A DNA stretch of 64,000 nt from Druceiella hillmani (lineage: Eukaryota; Arthropoda; Insecta; Lepidoptera; Hepialidae), in the NCBI GenBank assembly GCA_039881145.1, contig JAYKKI010000015.1, positions 25,711,001 to 25,775,000 on the forward strand, given 5' to 3'. The position numbers were made by a program, and so were the translations under genes. Each line of letters starts with the position of its first letter. Positions within the stretch are counted from its first letter, which is position 1. A model generated the notes under the pieces. That model had not been told where the DNA came from, did no database searches, and saw nothing but the letters and a program-made list of their open reading frames with translations. This document shows positions 1 to 12,308 of this stretch, one piece after another.

Positions 1-917
1 TTATATGGTTTCAATTTATAAAAATATTAATGTTACTGTATGTATAAAAATGTTAATGTACAATACTATTGTAAGATTAGATTAAAATTTGTTTCTAATA
101 ACTATTAAAAATGTGTTTACTCGTAAAACTATTGCAAAATAACTTGTCTAGTAATGTCTATAATAGGTTATGCAAAAAGTGTTTATTCACGTTTCATTCA
201 TTATTGATGATTTAAATAAAAACACAAAGAAAAAAAGAAACGAAATGACTACAATTGCCATAAACTCACTAATGCTTCTAGTGGTTTAAAATCAGAAGCT
301 TACTATAATTTCTAGTGGTTTAAGCTATTTATATATATTTAGAACTTATATTTTCAGGCGCTTATGGAACATAATTTATTTTTAAAAATTTCTAAGTTTT
401 ATTAATAAGACTTAATGTTTTTTTAGGCCAAGACGATAATCATTTGAAAATAATTCATATTAATAATTTAAAGAGATATTTTGCTACTCTAAAATTTTAC
501 GCAACTTATTATTTGGTCTAGCGTATTTACGAAAATTTACGAAACTTTTTAAAATCGTTAATTTCTCAAATTAATGTGGTCATAGTCATGAACATTTACA
601 ATAGTTACACTTATTTAGGAACTAATTGCAGAAAACTTCTAAGAGTATCAATATTATATAAAACATTATTTAAATAAAGTTATAAAACATAAAAACAACT
701 AATATATTAAAACGGATGGAAATTCATAGAAGTTTTGTTAAAATAACTGGTTTTTCTGTGACTGTAATGTAAGTATTGTGACGGATGCTAATATTGTGAT
801 AAGGGACAAGATTAAAAGGTAGTATAAGTTACTTCTTTCACGACTTGTGTTTCACGATCTGGGAGCTCGCTTATTCGCGAGTGTAGAGGGTTAGGATATT
901 AGGTACAGAAATAACAT
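1..917. other. AT-rich non-genic stretch
   Basis: No gene is visible. The DNA is AT-rich with short homopolymer runs. A small inverted repeat (ctcgc...gcgag) lies near 870-885. The 3' UTR of the minus-strand LINE relic that follows may run into the right end of this stretch, but no poly(A) or simple-repeat tail marks its end. Confidence 0.5.
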
Positions 918-2239
918 TTACAAATTACTTTGGCACGAAACAATACAAAAAATCATTGAAAATGTTAGGTATGTGATTTTCCTGATATCAGGATCCAGGT
1001 GGTTCCAAATTTTTGTAGCTTTTACAGTGAAGGATTTTTCGTAAGTGGTAAGTTTAGGAGGTAAGTTTAGGAACAAGTAGGGTGAGTAAACTTTCAGATT
1101 GTCTTTAAATTTGTCGATAAAATAATTTGGGCTATGAGGATTTTTTAATATTTTAAAAAGAAGTGTAAGCATGTGAAGTTGGCTTCGATCACGAATTTTC
1201 AGCCATTTGAGAAGTGACCTGTATATAGGGAAGCACAAGAACAGTGACTTGTGTAATATCCATAGCCAAGCGTATATCATCAGTAACCTTAACAACGGCA
1301 ATTTATGTACTGTGACCAGCTTTAAAGCCAGATTGAAGTGGATTTAGAGACTTATGAGCATTGAAGAAAGTAACAAGTTGACCGTGAACAACACATTCAA
1401 AGGCTTTGGATAGAAGCAGTAAGATAGATGTGGGCCGAAAATCCTTGGTTTATGTAGGTAATAAAACTTTAGGTATGGGCACATTATAGGCTTTTTCCAT
1501 TCCAAAGCAAAGACAGCAATTGCCAAAGAGGTATTAAAGTATCAGCGATGACCGGAGCCACGATATCTATTATTGGCTTAGGAGCATTAATATTTAAGCC
1601 ATCAATTCCCATGGATTTCGATTTTATCGCAAAAATATTAGCTTTAACTTCGGACTCACAGGTATCCCTTAGAGTAAATTAAGGATCACTAGAAAAAAAT
1701 GAAGACGAGATACTGTTCATTGTTGCAGACTTAACAGCTGGTTCAAGTACCGTAGATGACGTAGAAAATTGTGAATTTAATTGGTCGATATCCAGTCGCC
1801 AGCTCTCCGAAGTGGCAAAAGATTTTCAAGTGCCTGGAGTACCCAAAAACGTCTAAATATTATTAGGAGTACAGTCTCATAATTATGCAGAAATATAGTG
1901 TTTTTTTGGTATTTCTGCACTTTTGCGAACATTTGTTTCGAGGCACTAAAATTCTTCCCGCGATTTGGGATTGAATAAGTCTTATACTTTGATTTAGCGT
2001 GATCACGTTCAGCCATAATTTTTTTAATGGAATATCTTGGATAAGAAGCAACTCTCCGTTTTATTTTGATATGTTTTAGAGAAGCATGTTCATTGAGCAG
2101 TTTAGTGACACAACTATTGAAAATAGTGAGTTTTTCATCAATAGAATGATTGAAAGCAATTGTATCCCAGTTGATGGATCTGGCATCCTCAAGAAAAGAT
2201 GATAGGACAATACGATTAAAGTCACGAAGGAAGATGCTT
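918..2239 (-). pseudogene. LINE-A linker and reverse transcriptase remnant, palm deleted
   Basis: The linker contains KIMAERDHAKSKYKT at about 1985-2020. RT fingers follow near 1250-1660: KSMGIDGLNINAPK, then a frame-shifting block equivalent to 'W..A.v.PipK' (EWKKPIM), DFRPTSILLLLSKAFE and QSGFKAGHST. After DDIRLAMDI the sequence skips the palm and resumes with the C-terminal region RSQLHMLTLLFKILKN, PNYFIDKF and KSFTVKATKIWNHLDPDIR, ending about 918. The region is about 440 codons long where an intact RT segment would be clearly longer, so roughly the whole catalytic palm is missing. Reverse transcription would be impossible. Confidence 0.8.
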
Positions 2240-3054
2240 TATCAAGAGACTTTAAGGCTACTTAATTTATAAAAAATATGAAGGAGATTATAATGGGAAT
2301 GATCGGGTGTTGGAAATCGACCGTAGAAGTATACACTTTTAAGGCGGATTACTAAGATGAAATCGAAAAGGGAATTACAATTATCAGCATGAAATATAGC
2401 AAAGGATGGGACACACAAGTTACCAGTCTCGATAATGTCACAAAGCTTTTCGCTTCTAGTATTATAGTATAGGCAGGTTTTAAAATCACACATAATCAAT
2501 GAATTAGGGTATGAAGGTAGGTAGTGATCAACTATACTTTCAAAATCACGGAAATATGAAATATCAGGAGGAGAATATACGACACCAAGTAGTAACTTGG
2601 CTTGAAAAAAGTTACTTCGACAAATAAGTATTTCATTATGGGCGTGCAGCCAGTGGAAGATTTTGCAATAATTTTGAAAGGTAAGTCAGCCCGAAGATAT
2701 ATAGCAACACCACTGCCATGTCTAGAATTATCGTTACGTATAAAACATAATCTGGGAGTGACTACAAATTTAATGTGAGTGGAATTTTGAGCAAGATCTC
2801 TGTAACAAGACAAGTGGGAAGGTTCAAATTTTCGAAATAATTAATGAAATCTAAATAATGGCACGGAATACTGTGGACGTTGTTGTGGCAGACGTGAAGA
2901 TCTGGTTGTGTGGAGATGAAAGCAGATTGAAGTATGTTATGTGAAAAGGATTATGAGAAGTGTCGAAAAATGTATTTTCAGGTGAAGAATCGAGCGAATC
3001 CTTTGAAGAAAAGGAATGAAAGGTTTTTTGAGGAAGATGTGAATGACATGTCAA
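2240..3054 (-). pseudogene. LINE-A endonuclease domain remnant
   Basis: This is the N-terminal part of ORF2, an apurinic/apyrimidinic-type endonuclease that nicks target DNA to prime reverse transcription. Visible in order, in shifting frames: HVCHNNVHSIPCHYLDFI near 2830-2915 (the 'HxNVxSL' start), VTEILLK (normally ETWL), RNDNSRHGSGVAIYLR at about 2700, KIIAKSSTG, LIMCDFK at about 2490 (normally GDFN) and PDHSHYNL at about 2300 (normally SDHDLI). The GDFN glycine and asparagine are changed and several frameshifts occur, so it cannot be active. It is contiguous with the RT remnant downstream on the same strand. Confidence 0.8.
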
Positions 3055-3650
3055 TATATTATAAAGTTATATTAATTTAATATTTACCAGTAACAAAAAA
3101 GAGAAACGGAAACAAATTACATACAAAACAACAACAAAAATATACATAAGAAATAAAAAAAAATAACAAAGCTAACATAACGTGAAAAGTAAATACAAAC
3201 ACCCAACATTGAGAATTTTAATTACATTTGATATAACCAATAATAATAAAGAAAATGAATATTTATAAACATGCCATAGATAAAACGCAAGAGTTTGTGA
3301 TCTATGCGCGCAGGCCATAAATTACAAACGGCACGGCAGTAGACACAGCGTCTGCGCACACAATGCGTAAACAATACACTTGTACCCAGAGTGCATTTAA
3401 ATTAATTATATACTTAAATAAATTACCTGAGTCAGATGTGAGAATAAAAACACAAAAACTTAAAAATAAAATAAAGGAGTGAATAGATTATATTATTTCA
3501 AGTTGAAAGTTAAGATTTTACATAAATCGTAGCTGCGATTGAGATTTTGCAACAATCTAAAAATAGAATTTGTGCCTTTATTTTACTTTAAATTACGTGA
3601 CGTTTTTTGCTATTAGTGGTTTGGAAAGTCACTAATCTATTTTTGGCCTT
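3055..3650. other. LINE-A inter-ORF region with a short CpG-rich patch
   Basis: This lies between the ORF1 stop and the first recognisable endonuclease residues. It is mostly A-rich on the plus strand, with poly-A and CAACAACAA-type runs. A GC- and CpG-rich patch at about 3300-3370 (gcgcgcaggcc, cacggcag, gcgtctgcgcac) stands out and does not resemble the LINE; it may be a small nested insertion. No gene is seen. Confidence 0.4.
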
Positions 3651-4330
3651 TTATAATTGTTGAGGACCTGTAATAATTTCCCTACATTTATCCGGAAACA
3701 TTACAACAATTTTGCCATCGTGCGTCCAGCAGTTATTGACTTTGAAAATGGATCATCCTAAAGTGAACAACTACTGCGATGGTCGTATCAGCGATTCCGT
3801 TATGAGTATGCGGGTTCTATTGAATGATTTTTCAAGCGACCAAACTTTATAACGGTCAACTCAGTAAACAAACTTTACAAGTATAAGCCTAGGAGTCTTA
3901 CGCTGCATATTAACCGCATCCGGACGATAACACGCGTCCAGACTAGCTTCAGTTATTGCAAAGCAGTCGAGCTTCGTGACTATAACATCAAGGGCAGCTG
4001 CTGTTGACGATACTACGCTGGCCTCCTTCACGCCGTGTATCCGAATAGTGTTGTGACGTCCCTTAGCTTCCAGCTTCTGCACCCGGTGCTCCAAGTATGT
4101 TTGTTTCGACACCAATGAGCTCAATATTTCTTGGATCTTACTGTGGAAGGTCACAAACTCAGGGTTTAGTGTCTTGATAGGGAGTTTTAAAACACTGTTT
4201 GATGCATGTAAGTCATCTAGTTTTTTTTTTAATTGTCTGGGCTTGCAGTCTACATTTTCTCTAAGCGATTTAATTCGGCTTCCATTGCAACGTCGTAGGA
4301 AAAATAATCTATATATCTTGCGTAAAAATT
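3651..4330 (-). pseudogene. LINE-A ORF1 (coiled-coil/RNA-binding protein) remnant
   Basis: The frame ending at the stop at 3651-3653 and the frame read from about 4154 together give the typical ORF1p order of insect LINEs. There is a leucine- and lysine-rich probable coiled coil (LKKKLDDLHASN; LEHRVQKLEAK), then NTIRIHGVKE (the 'NxRIHGxxE' signature), CYRPDAVNMQRKTPRLILVKF and the C-terminal block VNNCWTHDGKIVVMF. ORF1 proteins bind the element RNA as chaperones in the ribonucleoprotein particle. Two in-frame stops lie just before the C-terminal block, and a frame change precedes it. The N-terminus upstream of 4154 changes frame too, so the start is not defined. Recognition rests on motif order seen by eye. 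Confidence 0.75.
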
Positions 4331-5873
4331 GTGTGAATGACAGTTGTCAGTTGTGTTGTAGGGATTAGTGCATGAAGTTTAACTTTTTTAAGTTTCTTTC
4401 TTACAAAAGCAAAAGTTTTATTTATTACGTTAAATACAACTTTTATGCTTTCCTTTGACACAATATAAGTACAAAATATTAATAATATAATTATACTTAA
4501 TAAAAAAACTGAGTGATAAAAATTTTAAGTAGTTATTTTATAATCTACCTACCATATCATACCAATTATACAGGAGGCAATGATATTTTTTTTATAAAAT
4601 GTGTTCTATATACATGGATTTTTAAGACTTAAAAAATATGCAATGAATTCGGTACCTAGCTCCAGTGATGAATAAATAAAATGAAGCAAAATAAGAATGA
4701 AGCAATTTAATAAACGAGATGTCAAATAACGACGGTGGTCTGAAAAAAAAAATTACAGGAAATGCATGATTCATTAATGTGAATTCTCCTATAGGTTGCT
4801 ATGATATAGGGAAGAATCTAAATAGTGGGTATACACCCATACTACGCGTTTAGGAAGTTGTAAGTCGAGCTAAAATATAACATTTTGAAATGTATTTATT
4901 TTTGTTGGAAAATGGTTGCGTGTTCCGACAAAAAGTACAAAATCTGTAGCGGAAAGATATGTGAATTTAAAAACAATAATATTTGTCGCAACTATACGCA
5001 CTTTTATTTAATTTTTGTGATATATATTATTCGTTAACATTCACCGGCATTTGAAATTAATGAAATGTTAAGTGAGGTACACTGGGCCGATAATTTTAAA
5101 CTAAAAGAACATGAAATTTGTTGATATTCTGTATTAAATATTTCGATAATGGAAATTGTTTACCACATTTTTTCCAACTAACAATTTTATCGGTATATAC
5201 AACCATATTGCAACTACAAACATTGATGTTGAAATGAATTAAAGTACTGAATATTTTTGCCAATTTTTAAAGGTCTGCTTTTAAAGGCGCACGCGCAGAG
5301 GTCTCTTCTTAACACTATTTAGCAACTAGTTAGGTTCCTAAATAAAATGTGTTTTGTACCCCATCCTTAAATTCTTACCTCCGCGATTGCTATACAGTTT
5401 TATTTTCCATAGACTGTCCTTAACTTTTGCCTGTTATCTCTAGAAGTACCAGAACTTTATGACTAGGAAGAAATTAATTCTTTGCTTAAGAAGTCTTATC
5501 TTTCACCAAATTTCTAAATTGGCACTTAAAACCAATACTTATTTATTGAATTTATTATAATTAATAATAAATTTTACATAATTAAACATAGGCAATGGTC
5601 AGCAATTTAGGAATAATGGCAAAAAATATATTGATAATTTTAAGATTTAATTTAATTAAGATGGATTTAAAAAGAATGGTATTGATAATTTTAAGACAAT
5701 TTTATCCATTGAACATTGAACGTAACGCGAAAGATTTTGTGGTTTCTGAATTTAAGGCACCAATCAAGTTTATTGTGTGTGAGTGTGTATGCACGCGTAT
5801 GTATGCGTGTGTGAGATATACGCACATACATATTTATAGACACATATATTTATACACACACGCTCACACATAC

Positions 5874-5938
<65 letters not shown>

Positions 5939-8393
5939 TGTTTGTCACACTGATACCGACATCGTTCATAAGTAATTATTCGATGATGACCTTTAAAATA
6001 CTAAAAGTTTAATTAAATAGGCAATCTTTTAAATGAATCAATCAAACCTCCTTCGAGATCTTTGGAAACTTTCTGTGAATACTTTCAGAAATAAGTTAAA
6101 TAGCAGAAGAGTTAAGGGAGGAGGCCAACATAGGCATCATCATGAAAGATAATTACATTGCCTTTGGCAATAAATTTTGATTTGCAAGTTTGTAAATACT
6201 CTTCGGAGAAGAATTTGTATTGAATAATCAGCGATTAAATATAATTTTCGGTAATGATTTAGATTGAAAGATAAAATTGTGGTACTTTAACATAGATATA
6301 TTTTAAAAATGGAAGTTAACAGGGAGTAATATTTAACCAAGACCAGCGTCGTAAAAAGATAGTTTTCTTATTTTGTTAAATGACTTCAATATTTTATGTA
6401 TTACATGCTTGTTGTAAAAAACCGTAATACTTATACATCCCTAGACTATAAACGCATGTATTTCTTATTATATTTAGAGTTAAAGAAGTTACGGCAAGCG
6501 AATAGACAGTAATTATTTTATCAATGCTGTTCTCGTGAGGATCAGTAGTCATTCGTCCACTATATCATCAAGTAAATTGTAATAAACGGTAATGATAGTT
6601 TGGCATCACATAGTTCTAACTAATACTCTTTCACATGCGCTCGTCTAATCGTAAAATGTTCAATGTTATTGCATTTAAACCCATAATTTAAACTTACTAC
6701 ACCGTCTTTTATATACTCATTTACCATCCGCGCTTTGCGCGTATTTAACGAATATGCTTTAATCCAATGACTTATTATTAATTCGGCTTAAGCAATAAAA
6801 CTATTTTAAGTCAAATTTTACAATTTTGGAATTATGCTCTCATTAGTGATATAAGAATCATATAAATACCAAAGTGTATAAGATAAGATGAAGTGAATAT
6901 TCTTTTGTTCATTTGTTATAGAATATTTAAAAATGCTCGCCTTGTGAACTCATTTGATAACAAAGAAATTATTTTTTGTTCATCTTTAATTTAAATGCGG
7001 TGTAATTTGAAATAATATATTACCAAGTTTATATTCGCGATGTCTTTCACACAATTTTTTTATTAAGACGTTGGTATTTGTCTCCAATCCATTAAGACTG
7101 TCGCAACATCTATTTGCATATAATGTTAAATCCTTCGCTTATGTACATCGCGCCATTAATTGACATGTAGCAGTACTAAATTGTTATTACTGAACAAATA
7201 ACAGCAAGTGTCATGCTAAAGTGGAATGTTATTTTAAAAATTTACCAATGTCTGAGTTTAAGATAAAAACTATGTACGTATTCATTTATTTTATTTCACC
7301 ATATTATACAGAAAATGTACAAGGACGAATAATGCAAAAATATATTCAAATAAAAGTGCATTTAAAGATAAAGTCTAACACGCCCAAGTTTTATATGAAA
7401 GTAAACATAAATGATTTTCTTTACATAAGTGATTAATTAAAATGGTATATATGAGAAAAATTTGTTATAATTCTATCACGTTTTATTTCCTTAATTTTTT
7501 GTGTGAAATACCTAATTAGATCAATTGCTAAAGTCCAAGTAATCTCTAACAGCAAATCACATTCTTGTATAGTTTGGCATAATAATCCAATAGAAACTTA
7601 TTGCGACGTGAAAACTTTTTATTAAATCTATTGTTGTCATTAATTACCAAATATAATTTTTACGTACATCGACATAATCGATTAACATATACTATTGCAT
7701 TTATTAGAAATATTGTGTTTGGCTTACACATTTCAAAAAGATCGATTGAAAAACATAATGAACTAGCTTTTTACCACAGCTTCACCCTCTTCGATTTTCA
7801 ATTAAAAGGGCGGTACTTGTCAATTATTTCATGACCTACCGCAACATCCTTCTACAGAAATATTATTACATATTTTGCCACGTTTAGCAAAAGCCCAAAG
7901 GTTTTAGGCTCTCAAGACACGTGAGTTGTATATTTAACATATTCGTTGACATATTGCGGTACGATTATTGAGAAAAAAATCGAATTTCATTCGAAAGAAA
8001 TTATTTATTTCTTGGGGAAAAAGTGACTTCTAGGTTAATTTCAATTATCAACTAAGTCCATAATAAATTTCATAAACAAATGTCCAGCCACTTAGAGCTG
8101 ATGTAATGACAAACATCCATATTTTGGCATTTATGAGGTTAGTGGGATGAAATTCTTGTGCTTCATTGTCTTAGAGCTGATAATTCCATTCTATTTATAT
8201 GTTATTACGGTACGTATGTTAACTATATATTTAAAAGGTTACTGAAACTGAAAGAAAAAATACATTCAGTTTCTTTTGACATTAACAAATGTCATAAAAT
8301 TAATTTGGACATGTCAATATAAACATTTAAATTAAAATGAGAATTTTAATTATGTCAATTCGATTATTTTTGTATTATAAAATATTTTTACAA
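4331..8393. other. Gene-poor AT-rich stretch
   Basis: Apart from the microsatellite at about 5834-5934 I find no coding signal, RNA gene or structured repeat. Open frames here are short and of AT-driven composition (K, N, I, F, Y). Confidence 0.5.
5834..5934. repeat. (CA/TA)n compound microsatellite
   Basis: Short CA-rich and imperfect cacata units run into an uninterrupted (TA)n tract from about 5883 to 5934. The open frame crossing it encodes only Y/I/H runs and is an artefact of the repeat. Confidence 0.95.
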
Positions 8394-8394
8394 A

Positions 8395-8460
<66 letters not shown>

Positions 8461-8467
8461 CATATAT
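8394..8467. repeat. (CA)n(TA)n compound microsatellite
   Basis: About 50 bp of near-pure (CA)n passes into about 20 bp of (TA)n. The same CA-to-TA compound structure recurs at 16.3 and 28.2 kb. Confidence 0.95.
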
Positions 8468-8751
8468 GTGTACATAAAAAACATAAAGTAAAAACGAAAA
8501 GTAGTAAAGTAGCTTTTTCAGAACAAAGCATCGAATAGCTGTTGGTATAAAGAATTTAAATATTTAAAGTGAAGAAAAATAAAAGAAAGGAAGTAGTCAG
8601 TAAGCATCGTTTCTTGAGAAATCTCTACTAACAGCATACTACCAGTAACTAAACTAAATGATTCATTTTATCAGCAGCAGGTAAATTAATTGTGACCTGT
8701 AAGAAAATTCAACTGTCGTGAACTGATTTACAAATGTTAAACACTTTTTTT

Positions 8752-8852
8752 ATTAAATATATTTGAGTCAATTTTGTAAAAATTCATTATTTACAATTAA
8801 ACGAAACTACGTGTTGTCGTATGATTATTATTTTCTTTAAGTTTTTTACTAC
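8752..8852 (-). mobile_element. Penelope-like terminal repeat fragment, copy 1
   Basis: This 101-bp segment aligns with the termini at 41.6-41.85 kb and 57.19-57.30 kb. Shared phrases on the plus strand are AATATATTTG, TTTTGTAAAAATTCATTATT, ACAATTAAACGAAACTACGTG and CTTTAAGTTTTTTACTAC. Read on the minus strand, homology begins at base 8852, which aligns with the first base after the predicted hammerhead cleavage site of the 41.7-kb copy. Assignment to PLEs rests on the hammerhead-like relative and not on any coding sequence. Confidence 0.6.
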
Positions 8853-8941
8853 AATACATAATTAATCATGACAGTAACTTTTCTCCAAACGTTAATTAAA
8901 AAATTTAAAAGCCAATGAGAAGAATCATATTCGTTTAGCTA

Positions 8942-9031
8942 TTTCTTATTGACAAGTAATTCTTGCCACAATTGGCTTCTTATTTACGAGTATTTGGGTC
9001 GACTTTCTTATTGACGAGTACTTGGGTCAAC
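8942..9031 (+). repeat. 27-28-bp tandem repeat, two units plus a diverged third
   Basis: Units at 8977-9003 and 9004-9031 share TTCTTATT-ACGAGTA-TTGGGTC-AC. A more diverged unit begins at about 8942 and shares only TTTCTTATTGACAAGTAAT. The array is a minor local minisatellite. Confidence 0.7.
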
Positions 9032-9380
9032 ATTTATCAGAGAGCGAAATTAAAATTTGTTCACATTGAAACAAAATTATTAAACTTTAAGCCTAACATT
9101 TCAGATATTTTTTAATAGTAGAAATTTATTCTGAGCTATTATTTATAAGTAAATTTAAATTAATAAGATTAAGCTTTTGAAAGGCAATGTTTAAGAAAAG
9201 GCTTTGAACATAACAATCTCAATGAAAAAATCATTATATTTGAGTGCTTTGATGACGTTACTATATAAATTATGAATAACATTTTGATTAAAGCATTTCG
9301 GTCCTGATGTTCCATATAAAAACACGTGAAATAATTTTTTTCCAAATATTGTTGTAACTTATTATAAATAGGTTGACAGA

Positions 9381-9430
9381 CAAGTGAAGATAACTAACTC
9401 CCACAACAAGTGAAGATAACTAACTTCCTA
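9381..9430 (+). repeat. 26-bp direct duplication
   Basis: The phrase CAAGTGAAGATAACTAACT occurs at 9381 and again at 9407, almost without change, giving a recent-looking tandem duplication. Confidence 0.85.
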
Positions 9431-11319
9431 TGAAAATATTAAAAGGAAAATGAGTGGTGAAATACTTCAACACTAAGAAGTTAATCTAATTAACTTGAGA
9501 ATTTCTCCAATTTGAGAATTTCGAATTCCTTTCAACTTGAGAGTTTCAACCCTGATTAGTATTCCGCTAACAATGTATCATGTCTTGAATTATCTATTTA
9601 ATTTTGCCACAGTTGTGTGAATAGATGGATTGAAAGGGTAGACGTTCCTATTGGAGATTTGTCATTGATAACAAAGATGAGTTAGAAATCTTGTCAAGAG
9701 GGGTTCGATCGTTAAATTAGAAATGTTAATATAGCGAGCAATACACGTTTATCCTGTTTCTCTCCAAATTACTGTAACGTAAAGATAAGGCTTTTTGTAT
9801 AAATAAATAGTAAAATTAAATAGTTACGGAAACGTCATAAAAAGAAAGGAGGAAAATACACAAAAATATAACGCAAATCGAATCAAACTATAATAGAATT
9901 GAAAACTTTGTTTAGAAATTAATTTTTTTGCGACAATGAAAACAAGAATAGGTAGATCCTTTCAGAAAGTTTTGGGAAACTTTGGATGTTATTAAAGAGT
10001 AAATAAATTAAAACATTTATATCAATTAGGAGGAAAATACGCATTGTTTTTATTCTCGTATTTTTCATATTAATTTTTTATTCTGGCCCCACATAGGTTC
10101 GCGTATTGTCGTTGAAATTTTCGAAGTTGCATTGAGCTAGAAAGTCGTTTCGAAAATTTTGTTGTTTGTAATTTAAATAAATTATCTACTGTGACGAATA
10201 AAACTGCGAATAATTGCATACCTTGAATGAAGCCATGCTAATTACTATTACATTTGTAAATCTACAGATTGCAACACATGTTTCAGTATCTTGTGGTCAT
10301 TGAATCCATTCAGTAAATAGATAAATTTATACTTCTAAAAGTTAACTAACCTAGATTATATAATAGTATCCATGTACATAGGCAAATAGCATTCCAGTTG
10401 AAAAACTATAAATAAAGCACAATTTTGTGAGAGAAGATAATTGGCCTAACTCCTAATTTATCTATGGAGAAATTACATTGTATCCATAATTTAGCAACCG
10501 TCGGATCCTTAAGTATCTTAGACCCTTTTCAAGATATTTTCGGACCCGACGATATATACTTTGAGAATGTTTTTTTATTAACAAAAAAACTACTACACCA
10601 TCGCTATTATAATTGATGTTTGAACTTAAAAACATGAGAAGCAATGTCGTAATTCTAGGTTAAGTTATCAATGATTGCAATAAAACCTATATATTTTAAA
10701 ATATAAATTATAAAACATATATATTGTTATAGTTCAAACATTTAGTGTATACTGTAATATCAATTTATACTTTTGCTTATATATTTTATCATTTTAATGA
10801 GAAAATGAAAAAAGACTTAGGATGGACTTATAAACAGAAAAAAAATCTCACCCAGTTGACAAAAGATAGATAACTTTTAACAATTAGTGATGTGGTGGAC
10901 TGTAAGAGATTATGGGTATAATACAAACAAAAACTAAATATTTATCAAAATAATAATAATAATACTTACTATTTTATTTACATCTGACTAAACAAGCCTT
11001 AGAAACCATAAAGAAGTAATTGCAACATATTGATTTAATCCTTAGTTTTGTATGGTGAGGTGAGAAGAAATATTTTGAATGGTGAGGTGAAAAGAATTAT
11101 ATACTCGTAAAATTTCACTCTAATACTGTAATGGCAAAATTAAATTTATTTACTGCTATTCCACAGTCACTTGTAAAGAAGTTTATTGCTCTGCCCAAGA
11201 GAGTTTTAAATTACCAGATTTTCGTTTTTTTTATCTTGGGTGGACAAACTGGACGTTGTTTGTGTTTATTGCAAGAAGTAATTTAAGTTATTGATTTAGT
11301 TATAACTTAACGGTTCAAT

Positions 11320-11609
11320 TTAAATTGCAATGGTTTCATTTATTGAATCTTGCGTTGATTGTTCAGCCACGAATGCATAGCAAAATGGTAAGGACTTATT
11401 ATAATTAAGGGATGAATTCCCAATCCGGTCAATGGACGAAGTAAAATTGTTATCGAGGCCGGTGCCTTGATTTTCCGAGGGGTCGAGGCGAGTTGGCTGG
11501 AGGGGAGGGCTAACAATAGTAATGACTTTTGAATATTCATGAAGCCACTGTGTAAGTGTGATTATACTCTCGGGCGAATTAATAATTGTTAATTCCTTAT
11601 ATCCCATTA
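11320..11609 (-). CDS. Possible exon of an unrecognised protein
   Basis: A 95-codon open frame on the minus strand stands out from its surroundings by higher GC and a protein-like composition (Pro, Asp, Gly, Trp, Ser present; for example SPPLQPTRLDPSENQGTG and TQWLHEYSKV), unlike the K/N/I-rich frames nearby. A pyrimidine-rich stretch ending in AG (about 11610-11630 on the minus strand) could be a splice acceptor just before it. The frame ends with TAA near 11320. I see no family motif, signal peptide or membrane segment. It may equally be a chance open frame in a less AT-rich patch, or a decayed transposon piece. Confidence 0.22.
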
Positions 11610-12308
11610 CTTATGTGTTATAGAAAATTTAGAACCTAATTAATTGAGATAATTTAATATTGTTATGCTTTGATTTCTATAATAATATATGAATTTGTTG
11701 GCGATATTATTGTTGAAAATTAAAATAATATTGATAGAGTCTAAAAGAGAATTTTTGTATTGACATTATTCGTGAGTTTTGTTACATAATTTATAGGGTC
11801 ATATATCGTAAAAACAATATTTTCAACAATAATAAAGTCTATATTGATATATCAATTAAATAATTTTAGCACGGGAAGAGAGTAACTGTTCACAATATCT
11901 GCATAGATATGATCCCTATAGAGTATCAAATAATGCTTACTTACTTTTATTTCTGACACATTATTCCTCCTTTGTTTTGGTAAGATGACAATGAAGTGCC
12001 AAATTTTCATACAAAAGCAGCAACTTTTCTCTAACTCTGAAGCTTTATCGATCTTAATGGTTTTTGTTAGTTTATCTAATATTTTTTATGTTGACTTTAT
12101 TTTTTCCATATTAGTTATAAATTATATACACAACACCACCATTTTCGATATTACTTGTAGATTGTATACATAGTAATCACGATTTTCACAAAAAAATTCG
12201 TTTTATTAAAATATTGGCAAATCAATATTTAACCAAGTAATAAGACAATTGGGTGAAGGTATGAATTATAAAAAAATCTTGTCTTCTATAAGACGATTTT
12301 ACAGCGAA
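11610..12308. other. AT-rich stretch, nothing seen
   Basis: Only short low-complexity open frames occur, including a 62-codon hydrophobic one at 11985-12173 that I take as chance. Confidence 0.45.

Larger units (their letters stand above)
918..4330 (-). mobile_element. LINE-A: degenerate Jockey/CR1-like non-LTR retrotransposon
   Basis: Reading the minus strand from 4330 to 918 gives the usual order of a two-ORF non-LTR retrotransposon: an ORF1 nucleic-acid-binding remnant, an apurinic-type endonuclease, a linker, RT fingers and the C-terminal thumb region. All parts carry frameshifts and stops. The central RT palm with the catalytic YADD box is absent: the sequence passes from the finger motif VTDDIRLAMD (about 1260) almost directly into the C-terminal region. 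The copy is therefore dead and internally deleted. The ends are approximate and no target-site duplication was found. Jockey-like or CR1-like is the best reading; the exact clade needs a tree. Confidence 0.85.
8853..11319. other. Gene-poor AT-rich stretch with small tandem duplications
   Basis: No gene is recognised. The two short duplications listed separately (8942-9031, 9381-9430) are the only clear structure. A diverged pair of 'atggtgaggtga' phrases occurs at about 11052-11093. A 60-codon open frame at 10462-10644 (minus) is Arg/Leu-rich and matches nothing I know. Confidence 0.45.

Noticed and set aside
1777..2051. Two separate 60-80-codon minus frames taken as genes
   Set aside because: They are frameshifted pieces of the LINE-A linker between endonuclease and RT.
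5595..5975. 126-codon plus frame ending in Tyr-Ile repeats
   Set aside because: Its second half is the CA/TA microsatellite and its first half has AT-driven composition. The similar frames at 17.0, 36.6-36.9, 40.3-40.6, 43.9-44.2 and 60.7-61.0 kb are rejected for the same reason.
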